NCBI RefSeq assembly: GCF_000698145.1 | Contig: NZ_BAXB01000002.1 | Coordinates: 186,001-250,000 of the forward strand | From: Geomicrobium sp. JCM 19039 | GTDB lineage: Bacteria; Bacillota; Bacilli; Bacillales; Marinococcaceae | DNA: 64,000 nt | Reading direction: 5' to 3' | Program-made: the position numbers and the translations under genes | Shown: positions 47,131 to 56,257 of the stretch, piece after piece | Numbering within the stretch: position 1 is the stretch's first letter | Layout of the letters: every line of letters starts with the position of its first letter | The notes under the pieces: model-generated | Databases searched by the model: none | What the model was told of the DNA's origin: nothing | What the model saw: only the letters and a program-made list of their open reading frames with translations

Positions 47131-48072
47131 ATGAAAAAAATTTACCCATATATGAGCGGAATTTTGTTGACCGTTGCTTTAACGTCCGCTTGCGGAAACG
47201 GATCGGCAGACTCTGATGCAAGTGAATCAGCGCAAACATTGACAGATGGAGCAGGAAACGAGGTCAACGTTCCAGATTCACCGGAGAGAATCATTGCCCC
47301 ATACTTAGAAGATCCATTACTTACATTAGGTGAAACCCCTGTCGTCCAATGGTCGGTTATGAATGGAAGCAGTCATCAAGCGTATCTAGAAGAATCGCTC
47401 ACAGATATTCCGTTTATCGATTTTGAGTTGCCGCTAGAGTCTGTCATTGAGGCAGATCCAGACCTTATTATCGTCCCAGATTCAGCCTCTCTTGGCGGCG
47501 GAGAGTACAATCAATACGATCAAATTGCTCCGACATATGTTCTCAGCAGCGACACTGAAAATGACTGGCGAGCGGCACTGTTAGAAGTCGGTGAAGTACT
47601 CGGTGAGGAACAAGCTGCCAATGAAACGATTGAGGAATATGAAGCCCATGTCAATGAAGTGAGAGAAGAGTTGATGAGTGAGGTAGGCAGTGACAAAGTC
47701 GCCGCACTATGGCTAACAAACGGGACGTACTTTATTGTTGCACCAAGTGTGGCAAGTGGAACGGTACTGTTTGATGATTTAGACTTAGAGCCTGCGAATG
47801 CCATTGCGAATATCCCAGCCGATGCGGAGGCGCATTGGAATGAGCTGTCTCGAGAAGCACTTGCTGAATTAGATGCTGATTATATCTTTCTTGTCAACAG
47901 TGATGGTGAAAGCAGTGAAGCACTCATGACAGAAGATGTGTGGTCAAACATTCCTGCTGTCGATCAAGATCAAGTGTTTGAAGTCGATCCTGACGGTAGC
48001 TGGTTATACAATGGCTATCAAGCGAATCGCCAAACCATCGATGATGTTGCCGCTCATATTCTCGGGGAATAG
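47131..48072 (+). CDS. Ferric-siderophore-binding lipoprotein 1
   Basis: 313 residues. Signal peptide with lipobox LTSAC, then a class III binding-protein fold with the usual PERIIAPYLED and EADPDLIIVPDS blocks. It captures iron-siderophore complexes at the outer membrane face and feeds the FecCD-type permease encoded downstream. Glu residues near positions 75 and 230 could bridge to the permease. AACGGAGGAA precedes the ATG, 35 bases after the Fur-box promoter. The siderophore type (hydroxamate or catecholate) is not evident. Confidence 0.88.
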   Translation: MKKIYPYMSGILLTVALTSACGNGSADSDASESAQTLTDGAGNEVNVPDSPERIIAPYLEDPLLTLGETPVVQWSVMNGSSHQAYLEESLTDIPFIDFELPLESVIEADPDLIIVPDSASLGGGEYNQYDQIAPTYVLSSDTENDWRAALLEVGEVLGEEQAANETIEEYEAHVNEVREELMSEVGSDKVAALWLTNGTYFIVAPSVASGTVLFDDLDLEPANAIANIPADAEAHWNELSREALAELDADYIFLVNSDGESSEALMTEDVWSNIPAVDQDQVFEVDPDGSWLYNGYQANRQTIDDVAAHILGE

Positions 48073-48082
48073 GGGGAGTATG

Positions 48083-49009
48083 ATGAAAAAAACACGATGC
48101 TTAGCGTTATTTGGAATTGTTTTAATGGGATGTTCAGACGGTGCGAATAGTGAAAACGAAGAAAGTATGCGGTCGGTTGAGATTGGAGACACCTCCTATG
48201 ATGTGCCTGCCAACCCGGAGCGTGTCGTGACGGATTATTATGCAGGAGAGTTGCTCGCTGTTGACGCTGAAGTTGTAGGTGCGACAACGACTGCTTTTGA
48301 CAATCCATTCCTTGAAGATCAACTCGCAAGCACTGAAAATATAGGCGAGCCGATTGATGTTGAACGCGTTTTAGAGTTGGATCCAGACTTAATTGTTGTC
48401 ATGTATGATGACGACCTGGAACAATTACGAGAAATTGCACCAACGGTTTACATTCCTTATAATACAGCGACATCGATTGAAGGGGTAACAGAACTGTTTG
48501 GATCTCTGATGAATAACGAAGAAGCCGCTGCTGAATTTCTAGAAGGGTATGAGCAAGAAGCTAGAGAAGCAAGAGCGGAGCTAGAAGATCATTTGAATGG
48601 CGATGAGACATTTGGATTGTATGAAGTGACGAATCAACAAGAACTGTATGTTTTCGGTGAAAATTTTGGAAGGGGAGGACAAGTCATTTATGATGCTCTG
48701 GAATTGCCTGCCCCACAATCAATCGCACAAGATGTGATGGAAGAAGAGGACGTGCTACAATTGTCCCGAGAAGCAATTCCTGAGTACGCCGCAGATGTGA
48801 TGTTTATCACGAGCTATGACCCAGAAGGAAGTCACCAATCGTTAGATTTTTTTGTTGACTCCTCTGTATGGCAAGGGTTAGATGCGGTCGAAAACGACCG
48901 TGTCGTGATCAATGATTTTGATACATTTTATCCGTATGACCCGATCTCAATTCGTGGTCAGATCCCACTTTTTACAGAAATGATCATCGATGTAAATCTC
49001 AATAGGTAG
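48083..49009 (+). CDS. Ferric-siderophore-binding lipoprotein 2
   Basis: 308 residues with a second binding-protein domain, only distantly similar to the first. Short signal peptide with lipobox VLMGC; PERVVTDYYAGELLAVDAEV and ELDPDLIVVMYD are family blocks. GGGGGAG lies five bases before ATG 48083, ten bases after the previous stop. Two different binding lipoproteins feeding one permease pair would widen the range of siderophores. The longer frame upstream lies inside gene 1 and is not used. Confidence 0.86.
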   Translation: MKKTRCLALFGIVLMGCSDGANSENEESMRSVEIGDTSYDVPANPERVVTDYYAGELLAVDAEVVGATTTAFDNPFLEDQLASTENIGEPIDVERVLELDPDLIVVMYDDDLEQLREIAPTVYIPYNTATSIEGVTELFGSLMNNEEAAAEFLEGYEQEAREARAELEDHLNGDETFGLYEVTNQQELYVFGENFGRGGQVIYDALELPAPQSIAQDVMEEEDVLQLSREAIPEYAADVMFITSYDPEGSHQSLDFFVDSSVWQGLDAVENDRVVINDFDTFYPYDPISIRGQIPLFTEMIIDVNLNR

Positions 49010-49016
49010 TGACAAA

Positions 49017-50029
49017 ATGAAGCAATCAGCGCCAAAAAAACGAGCAACATTTACAATCGTCTTTCTGCTAGGCATCGTACTCCTTTTCTTCGCAACGATA
49101 CTATCACTTACGTTTGGAGCGGCCTCCATTACACCCGCGGTCGTTTGGGAAGCGATTTTTTATTTTGATCCGTCTCTTACTGAGCATCAAATTATACGAG
49201 AAATTCGCATTCCACGTGTACTAGGCGCGATTGTCATCGGATCGGTTCTCGCGGTCTCTGGGGCGGTAATGCAAGGAATGACGAGAAATGCATTGGCAGA
49301 ACCTTCGATTATTGGGATTACGGACGGTGCTGCCCTTGCCCTTGCCATTATGTTTGCCTTTTTTACTGCTGTGCCTTACGTTGGATTGTTGTTTGCTTCA
49401 TTTATCGGTGCAGGTGTCGGTACAGTGCTCGTCTTTTTAGTCGGAACACTTGCAAAGGGAGGACTGACCCCAGCCAAGTTAGCGTTGGCAGGGGTCACAA
49501 TTGGCGCGTTTTTAAGTGCAATATCTTCAGGAATTGCGATTTACTTTGACGTCGCTCAAGACATTAGTTTTTGGTTCGCTGGTGGGCTCGCAAATATGGA
49601 TTGGCGAACGCTTCAACTCATTGTCCGGCGTGCTTCATTGGTCTACTCATTGCTCTTTGTCTTGCTAAATCAATTACGATTTTGAGCTTAGGCGCGGATG
49701 TGGCAAGAGGGTTAGGTCAAAGAACAGCGGTCGTCCGTGTTCTCGGGATTGTGAGTGTTATGTTAATGACAGGTGCAGCGGTGGCAGCAGCGGGAACCAT
49801 AGGTTTTATAGGGCTTGTAATTCCTCATATTACAAGGGCGCTAACCGGTATGGACTATCGGTTTGTCATACCGGCATCTGCGGTATTAGGTAGTTTATTA
49901 CTACTCGTTTCAGATATTATAGCAAGAATGGTCAACGCCCCCTATGAAACGCCTGTAGGAGCGATTACAGCCCTCGTTGGGGTTCCATTCTTCCTCTATC
50001 TTGCTAGACGAGAGGGGAGGGGCGTCTAA
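49017..50029 (+). CDS. FecCD-type siderophore permease 1, one frameshift
   Basis: About 338 residues after repair. Typical BtuC/FecC permease: EIRIPRVLGAIVIGSVLAVSGAVMQGMTRN in membrane segments 1-2 and GTIGFIGLVIPHITRALTG near the C-terminus, the loop contacting the ATPase. The break at about 49626 (GTCCGG should be GTCCCGG) joins LIV to PACFIGLLIAL. It is followed two bases later by the second permease, giving the heterodimer expected of FecCD/FhuBG systems. Confidence 0.88.
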
Positions 50030-50031
50030 TC

Positions 50032-51030
50032 ATGCAAAAGCGACGAACCATGATAATTTCCGTTCTTTTGATCTTTATTGTATCTACGTTTCTTGTAAGT
50101 ATGACGCTTGGAACATTTACGATGTCACCCGCTGAAGTGTTTCAAACGTTTTTCGGTTTAGGTAGCTCACAGCAGGAACTCGTGTTGTTCCAATTTCGTT
50201 TACCTAGAATGGTGCTGGCCATTCTTGTCGGTGCAGGTTTAGCTGTTTCAGGTGCAATTCTTCAAGCCCTTTCAAGAAATGACCTTGCTGACCCTGGGAT
50301 CTTAGGAATAAATGCCGGTGCAGGGCTTGCGATTGTGCTGTTCATTTATTTCTTTCAAGGCTCTTATGCAGACTTAGGCTGGTCCATCTATTTGTTGCCA
50401 ATGTTTGCCTTTCTAGGTGCGCTCGTAGCCGCTTTTCTCATTTATACGATTGCTTGGAAGCAAGGGGTTACGCCGGTTCGGTTAGTGTTAGTCGGTATCG
50501 GTATTAACGCAGGGTTTATGGCGTTGCTCATTGTGTTCCAATTACGCATGAATCCAAACGACTTTATGCAAGCGACCATCTGGTTGACAGGGAATATTTG
50601 GGGTTCAAGTTGGACGTACGTCCTTGCCATCTTCCCTTGGTTATTCGTGTTAATGCTCCTCGTTTTACGGGATGCCAATACGTTAAATGTGATGCGGTTA
50701 GGCGATGCTTCATCTGTATCTTTAGGCGTTCGGGTGGAACAAGTGAGGCGGCGTTTACTCGTTTTTGCGGTAGGTTTAGCAGGAGCTTCTGTCGCTGCAG
50801 GTGGAGCGATTTCCTTTATCGGTCTCGTTGCTCCCCACATTGCGAGAAGGCTCGTAGGCCCAAGACATGGGGTAATGATTCCAGTCGCAGCTTTGGTCGG
50901 TGCCTTTTTCTTATTGTTCTCAGATATGATCGCAAGAAACGTGTTATCCCCGTCTGAAATACCGGTAGGTATTATCGTAGCAATGATTGGGGCACCTTAT
51001 TTTCTCTATTTGCTTATGAAAACCGCATGA
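50032..51030 (+). CDS. FecCD-type siderophore permease 2
   Basis: 332 residues, about ten membrane segments. FRLPRMVLAILVGAGLAVSGAILQ and GGAISFIGLVAPHIARRLVG are the family blocks. The frame is intact. It should pair with permease 1 and the downstream ATPase. GAGGGGAGGGG precedes the ATG. Confidence 0.92.
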   Translation: MQKRRTMIISVLLIFIVSTFLVSMTLGTFTMSPAEVFQTFFGLGSSQQELVLFQFRLPRMVLAILVGAGLAVSGAILQALSRNDLADPGILGINAGAGLAIVLFIYFFQGSYADLGWSIYLLPMFAFLGALVAAFLIYTIAWKQGVTPVRLVLVGIGINAGFMALLIVFQLRMNPNDFMQATIWLTGNIWGSSWTYVLAIFPWLFVLMLLVLRDANTLNVMRLGDASSVSLGVRVEQVRRRLLVFAVGLAGASVAAGGAISFIGLVAPHIARRLVGPRHGVMIPVAALVGAFFLLFSDMIARNVLSPSEIPVGIIVAMIGAPYFLYLLMKTA

Positions 51031-51046
51031 TAAGGAAGGGATCCAT

Positions 51047-51843
51047 ATGACTGTATTACAAGCAGAAGCAATGTCGGTCCGTTATGACAAGGTGGATATC
51101 GTAAAACAGCTTCATTTATCGATACCCGCAGGTCAGATTACGACGATTATTGGCCCGAATGGTTGTGGGAAATCGACCATACTAAAGACGATGGCGAGAA
51201 TACTAAAGCTTCAAGTGGCGCTGTATACCTTGATGGAAAAGCGATTCATAGGGAACCGACGAAACAAGTTGCGAAAAAAATGGCGGTGTTGCCGCAATCC
51301 CCAGAAGCGCCTGCGGGTTTGAAAGTGAAAGAGTTGGTCGCCTACGGGAGATATCCTCATCAGAGCGGGGTGCGTTCACTTACTGGTGAAGATCATCGTG
51401 TCATTGAACAGGCACTCGAGCAAACAGGAATGGAAACGTTTAAAGATCGAGAAATTGAAGCATTGTCAGGTGGCCAAAGGCAAAGAGTGTGGATTGCGAT
51501 GGCTCTGGCGCAAGAAACGGAAGTTTTATTGTTAGATGAGCCAACCACATATTTAGACCTCGCTCACCAACTAGAAGTGTTGCAAGTCTTAAAGACACTG
51601 AATGAAACAAAACGAAGAACGATTGTCATGGTCATTCATGACCTGAACCACGCTGCACGCTTTGCAGATTATATGGTTGCTTTGAAACAAGGAGCGATTA
51701 TGCAAGCAGGTTCACCTGAGGAAGTCATGCAAAAACAAGTGCTGAAAGACGTCTTTCATATTGATGCTGATGTGGTTTTAGACCCTCGAACAAATAAGCC
51801 ATTTTGTTTAAGTTATGATCTGTTAAGAACAGGAGGCGAGTAG
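51047..51843 (+). CDS. Siderophore ABC transporter ATPase, one frameshift
   Basis: About 265 residues after repair. FecE/FhuC-type ATPase: Walker A GPNGCGKST, signature LSGGQRQRVWIAMALAQ, Walker B VLLLDEPTTYLDLAHQ and switch His in VIHDLNHAARFAD. The frame breaks at the A run 51205-51207; one more A gives ARILKASSGAVYLDGK. It energises import by the two permeases. AAGGAAGGG precedes the ATG. Confidence 0.9.
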
Positions 51844-51845
51844 CG

Positions 51846-52856
51846 ATGGAACTGTATGATGTGACAATTATTGGTGGCGGTCCTGCTGGACTGTATAGCG
51901 CATTTTACAGCGGTATGCGCGATCTCAAAACGAAGATTATTGAAGCGGAAGACCATTTAGGTGGTAAATTAAATGTGTTTAAAGAAAAAACGATTTGGGA
52001 CATTGGCGGTCTGCCTCCAACGAAAGGGAAACAAGTGATTGCTCATCTCATTGGGCAAGCGAAAACATTCTCGCCACACGTTGTTTTAGGAGAACAAGTC
52101 GTCGATTTCTCTCGTGAAAAAGACGGGAACTTCCTCATTAAAACGAATCGGTCAACTCATCGGTCCAAAGCAATCATCATTGCATCAGGTTACGGCATAC
52201 TTCGGCAAGCAAAGTTAACGATACACGGAGCAGAGCGATATGAACAAGACAATTTGCTTTATGCGGTGACCGACATTGAACGTTTTCGTAATAAAGATGT
52301 GATGATTTCAGGTGGGGGGAATTCGGCGGTCGATTGGGCGAATGAAATTGAACCAATTGCGAAAAGTGTCACGGTCATCCACCGTCGTGATGAATTTGGC
52401 GGTCATGAAAAATTCGTTCAACAAATGCGGCAATCGAACGTTCAAGTGATGACACCGTTTCAAGTGAAGGGCCTTACGGGGTGCAGTAACAACTGTCGTG
52501 TAGAAGAGATTGAAATTGAACATTGCGAAAGTAGGCAATGCGAACGGCGAAAAATAGACGCGCTCATTGTGAATCATGGCTATGATATTGATCTCTCATT
52601 TATGGATCAAGCGCCAGAGGGACTTGTGCTTGAAGAGATGAGAATTCCGACCGAATCGTCGATGCAAACCTGTGCACCCGGAATATTTACTGCAGGTGAC
52701 ATTTCCGGACACCCTGGGAAATTGCCGCTGATCGCTGGTGCATTTACCGATGCAGCATTAGCAGTCAACGCGGTGAAAACGTATATTACGCCAGAAGCGA
52801 ATGCATTCGCGGGTGTATCATCACACGATGAACGATTACAAGAACAAGGAAGTTAA
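51846..52856 (+). CDS. Ferredoxin-NADP+ reductase-like flavoprotein
   Basis: 336 residues with the thioredoxin-reductase-like FNR fold: FAD motif IIGGGPAGLYSAFYSG at the N-terminus, NADPH motif ISGGGNSAVDWANE near residue 155, and IFTAGDISGHPGK near the C-terminus. The CxxC redox pair of true thioredoxin reductase is missing, as in Bacillus YumC/YcgT. Its place in a Fur-controlled uptake operon suggests it supplies electrons for reductive release of iron from imported siderophores; Bacillus YcgT is also iron-regulated. It starts three bases after the ATPase stop. Confidence 0.87.
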   Translation: MELYDVTIIGGGPAGLYSAFYSGMRDLKTKIIEAEDHLGGKLNVFKEKTIWDIGGLPPTKGKQVIAHLIGQAKTFSPHVVLGEQVVDFSREKDGNFLIKTNRSTHRSKAIIIASGYGILRQAKLTIHGAERYEQDNLLYAVTDIERFRNKDVMISGGGNSAVDWANEIEPIAKSVTVIHRRDEFGGHEKFVQQMRQSNVQVMTPFQVKGLTGCSNNCRVEEIEIEHCESRQCERRKIDALIVNHGYDIDLSFMDQAPEGLVLEEMRIPTESSMQTCAPGIFTAGDISGHPGKLPLIAGAFTDAALAVNAVKTYITPEANAFAGVSSHDERLQEQGS

Positions 52857-52863
52857 TGAATAG

Positions 52864-52894
52864 GTGCCTCTTTATATAAGGGGCACAAATTTTG
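52864..52894 (+). terminator. Terminator of the siderophore operon
   Basis: GTGCCTCTT/AAGGGGCAC stem (one G-T pair) with loop TATAT, followed by an A/T-rich tail. Confidence 0.65.
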
Positions 52895-52907
52895 TGCGCA
52901 TTTTTTT

Positions 52908-52921
52908 AATTTCACGTACCG
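52908..52921 (+). repeat. Intergenic motif AATTTCACGTACCG, copy 2
   Basis: Exact match to the 14-base motif at 3928 and 55419. It lies just after the siderophore operon terminator and just downstream of the convergent gene 52925-53287. Confidence 0.4.
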
Positions 52922-52924
52922 AAA

Positions 52925-53287
52925 TTAACTAGAAAAATAAAAAGCAGGGGAGAAGCCAACAATTTTCACGCTAATATGTAAAGAAGTCGTTTGTAATACT
53001 GGCTGAAGTTGATTAGTAATGGCAGATGTGACCTGTTCTCCAAGTGTTTGCAACTGTGCATCATCATATGATCGGTCCAAGTCAATCGTAATCCGGCAAA
53101 ACTCTTGATGCTCTGTACCATTGAACACATACGTTGATACCGTTTCTGCTCCGACAATGATTGGCTCGTTGCTCGTAACACCGGTATGACGAACGGCTTC
53201 GTGAATTTCTTTTAACAGTATACGAATCGAGGTGCGCTGCTCCAAAAACGAAGAATAGCGAGTATGTATGTACGCCAATAAGTTCAC
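52925..53287 (-). CDS. Conserved-looking protein of unknown function
   Basis: 120 residues, alternating helices and strands, no signal peptide or membrane segment. The C-terminal ISVKIVGFSPAFYFSS and a central FCRITIDLDRSYDDA stretch suggest a small alpha/beta domain, perhaps tautomerase-like in size, but the N-terminal Pro of that family is absent. I do not recognise it. AAAGGGGTGAAC precedes the ATG. It lies downstream of nhaC on the same strand, with the nhaC terminator in between. Confidence 0.5.
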   Translation of the reverse strand: MNLLAYIHTRYSSFLEQRTSIRILLKEIHEAVRHTGVTSNEPIIVGAETVSTYVFNGTEHQEFCRITIDLDRSYDDAQLQTLGEQVTSAITNQLQPVLQTTSLHISVKIVGFSPAFYFSS

Positions 53288-53329
53288 CCCTTTGTGTCAT
53301 TATATCCTACAGAAGAGTCGATGTTAAAC

Positions 53330-53365
53330 AAAAAACAGATGATCAGTATGCAACTACTGATCATC
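53330..53365 (-). terminator. Terminator of nhaC
   Basis: GATGATCAGTA ... TACTGATCATC 11 perfect pairs, followed on the minus strand by TGTTTTTTG. It overlaps the last codons of nhaC. Confidence 0.88.
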
Positions 53366-54737
53366 CTCGTCTCGTTCTTGAAGTGTAAATCCAGTGTAAG
53401 CATAAAATAATGCGATGATTGGAGTGACAAGGCTAAGGAAAACAAAAAATACATAATCCACACCAACATTAAGCGTCGTCATTACGTACGCGCCAATAAT
53501 CCCCCAAGGACGAGAGGATGAAGAATTGTTCCACCGTCCTCTAGTGTTCGGCTTAGATTTTTTGGATGCAACCGATGATGAGCATACACTTGTTTATACG
53601 TTTGTCCAGGCAAAATGATTGACAAGTACTGTTCGCCAGTAACGAGATTAATACCAAAGCATGACAGCATCGTAGAAAGAATCGTATTTCCACGCGTTCG
53701 TAGAAAAGATTGGATGCCTTTAATCATGGCATCGGCAATCCCTATGCCGTGAATCAAACCTCCGAACGCTAGAGCAATTATAATAAGTGAAACACCGAAC
53801 AACATGTGTTCAAGTCCGCCAATCGATAACAGATCATCAATGTTTGCATTTCCCGTAGCGGGTTCATACCCTGAATGAGCAGCTCCCATTACATCAGCTA
53901 GCCCACTGCCAGGTGACGTGAAAAATGTCGTAAGTCCTGCTACGACGAGTCCGAAAACAAGTGCAGGAATTGGCTTCACTCTACATATGGCAAGCAAAAT
54001 AATGACAGCAGGAGATAGTAGTGTTACCGGGTGAATCGTAAATGCATCATTTAAGACACGAATCATCGACTGTATCTCTCTATCATCTCCCGCTTGACTT
54101 CCATACATAAAAATACCAATCAGGCCAAAGATGATAATCGTAACAATGAGTGCAGGGATCGTCGTCCATAACATATGGCGGATATGTTCAAATAGATCTA
54201 CCTCGGCGGTAGCCGCAGCTAAGTTCGTCGTGTCAGACAATGGGGATAATTTGTCACCAAATATTGCACCACTAACAATGGCACCGGCGGTCATTGCTGG
54301 ATCAATATCCATACCATAGGCCATTCCCATAAATGAAACGCCCACGGTTCCGATGGAGCTAAGCGAGCTACCGACCATCGTAGAAATAATGGCGACAATA
54401 ACGACTGTAGCTGCTAAAAAGAATGTAGGGGATAATAAGTTTAGTCCGTATAACGTCATCGTTTGAATCGTTCCGTTTAACGCCCAAACCCCAATTAACA
54501 TCCCGATAAGTAACAAAATGAGCATTGGGATAATCCCGTGCGAGATGGCTCGGATCATGTGTCGTTCGAGATCCTGCAAGGTTGCTTCACAATGAGACCG
54601 TATGTAGCCGTCACGATTGCGGCTAAAAGAATAGGGATATGCGGGTAGACCCCGTAATAAAGGATTCCAACAGATAAGATGGTAAGAATGATGGCTAAAA
54701 CGATAAATGAACCTCGTATTGAAACCGTTCGATGCAT
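53354..54737 (-). CDS. nhaC: NhaC-type Na+/H+ antiporter, two frameshifts
   Basis: About 461 residues after repair, some eleven membrane segments. NhaC antiporters expel Na+ in exchange for H+ and support growth at high pH and salt. Family block: SGAIFGDKLSPLSDTTNLAAA in the core; GINLVTGEQYLSI further on. Frame breaks: a missing G at about 54585 (restores GLIVKATLQDLERHM) and a missing base at about 53509 (restores LVPWGIIGAYVMTTLN and the true C-terminus ending ERDEDDQ at 53354). TAGGAG precedes the ATG at 54737. Confidence 0.9.
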
Positions 54738-54864
54738 AAGGCAAGCTCCTAGTCTTAACTATATTACTTAAACGCGGTAAAGCAAAAAACCATTCATATA
54801 CTATAACATGTTACAATAAGTATGCCAAAGGAAAAGATTACTATTATAGAAATGGGGAATCCAA

Positions 54865-55320
54865 TTGGTACAAAAACCAATGCTTTCACAGATGACCGCG
54901 ATATTGCTTGAACATGCGTATCGTAAAACACCTAGCGAAATCGAGTTGCAAAATGCATTACAAGAGAAAGACACCGATTTCTTGCGACAGTTAGCTGATG
55001 AAAACATGGATTATAAAGACTTTTTTTCATATATGGAAACGCACGATGAAGATGCGGCACTCGCGTTAAAAGAAGGATACGAAATTAAATTTAATACACT
55101 AAAAGGATTGAAATTGTGGCTTCGTGAGAAGTTTAATTGGGTAGAAGATGTAGATTACGAGCAATCTGAAGATGCCCTCGTTGGCTTTACCATTCAATCA
55201 GAACAACTCGGACAACTAAATACAAGTTTGGCAAAGAATTGGGTCGTCAGAACGAATGATGAAGATGAGAATGAGGATTGGCGAAAAGTACACCTTGAAA
55301 TCAACAAATTTTTAGCATAG
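54865..55320 (+). CDS. Soluble acidic protein of unknown function
   Basis: 151 residues, acidic and mostly helical (FLRQLADENMDYKDFFSYMETHDEDAA region), no membrane segment or known motif. TTG 54865 has GGGGAA eight bases upstream. It is divergent from nhaC. I do not recognise the family; it could be a lineage-specific protein. Confidence 0.55.
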   Translation: MVQKPMLSQMTAILLEHAYRKTPSEIELQNALQEKDTDFLRQLADENMDYKDFFSYMETHDEDAALALKEGYEIKFNTLKGLKLWLREKFNWVEDVDYEQSEDALVGFTIQSEQLGQLNTSLAKNWVVRTNDEDENEDWRKVHLEINKFLA

Positions 55321-55366
55321 AAGTAGGAAAGCGAAATTTCACACACTATAGTAAGGGAAGAAGGAG

Positions 55367-55420
55367 GTGAACGCGTTTAACCATTTTAAAAACAGAAAAG
55401 TTAAATACTCATTATATTAA
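55367..55420 (+). CDS. Possible 17-residue peptide
   Basis: GTG-started short frame (MNAFNHFKNRKVKYSLY) inside an AAGGAGGTGAAC sequence, ending where the AATTTCACGTACCG motif begins. The strong Shine-Dalgarno-like sequence is notable, but its overlap with the start codon argues against translation from this GTG. Low confidence. Confidence 0.2.
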   Translation: MNAFNHFKNRKVKYSLY

Positions 55421-55432
55421 TTTCACGTACCG
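55419..55432 (+). repeat. Intergenic motif AATTTCACGTACCG, copy 3
   Basis: Exact third copy, about 78 bases upstream of the DUF421 gene, similar in spacing to copy 1 before the FbpB-like gene. Confidence 0.4.
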
Positions 55433-55509
55433 TATTTTCATATAATAAAAACAAAGCGTTTAGGACAATCCATTGTTGACGATAATGATTCATAAAAAGC
55501 AGGGATTTT

Positions 55510-56187
55510 ATGAATCTATTACAAACAGCTTCAGAGCTACTCATTGGCTTCGTAGCATTGCTCATCATGTTAAAGCTGCTAGGGAAGGCGACATTAGCCC
55601 AAATTACACCGTTTGATTTTATTTCTGCATTAATTCTTGGGGATTTAATCGGAAATGCCATTTATGAAGATGAAGCTAAAGTTGGTTCCATTTTATTTTC
55701 AATAACCGTTTGGGGTGGGCTCATCTATTTATTAGAATGGACAACGCAAAAATATCGAGGAACGAGAAGCATTCTAGAAGGCAAACCATCGATTATCGTA
55801 CGTGACGGACAATTAGATCGATTAGAACTAAAAAAGAATAAGCTTGATATTAATCAATTGCAGCAACTGTTACGGCGTGTGAATGTATTTTCCATTCGAA
55901 ATATTGCGTACGCCATTCTTGAAACAGACGGCACCGTTAGTGTGTTGCAAAAATCAACGTATGCAACCCCAACAAATGCCGACTTACACGTTCCTGAAAA
56001 GCAAGTCTCATTGCCAATTTCATTCATAACAGATGGCAAAGTTGAATGGGATAACCTAAGCCAAGCAGGTTTTGATGAACGATGGTTGCTCAGTCGTTTA
56101 CAAGAGAGGAACATTTATAACTATTACGACGTGCTCTATATGGATTGGCAAAAAGAAGAGGGCATTCATATCCAGAAAAACACTTAG
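55510..56187 (+). CDS. DUF421 membrane protein (YetF/YrbG type)
   Basis: 225 residues: three N-terminal membrane segments (about 5-25, 32-52, 60-80) and two cytoplasmic DUF421 subdomains. Typical blocks: GKATLAQITPFDFISALILGD, GKPSIIVRDGQL and NVFSIRNIAYAILETDG. Function of the family is not established, though several members are stress- or sporulation-regulated in Bacillus. The ATG at 55510 has a weak upstream site (AAAAAGCAGGG). Confidence 0.8.
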   Translation: MNLLQTASELLIGFVALLIMLKLLGKATLAQITPFDFISALILGDLIGNAIYEDEAKVGSILFSITVWGGLIYLLEWTTQKYRGTRSILEGKPSIIVRDGQLDRLELKKNKLDINQLQQLLRRVNVFSIRNIAYAILETDGTVSVLQKSTYATPTNADLHVPEKQVSLPISFITDGKVEWDNLSQAGFDERWLLSRLQERNIYNYYDVLYMDWQKEEGIHIQKNT

Positions 56188-56257
56188 CAGTTTGCGTCAA
56201 TGAAACTGCTAAAGTCTATAAGTTAACATAATATATATATTGTAAAGTAAGACGAAA

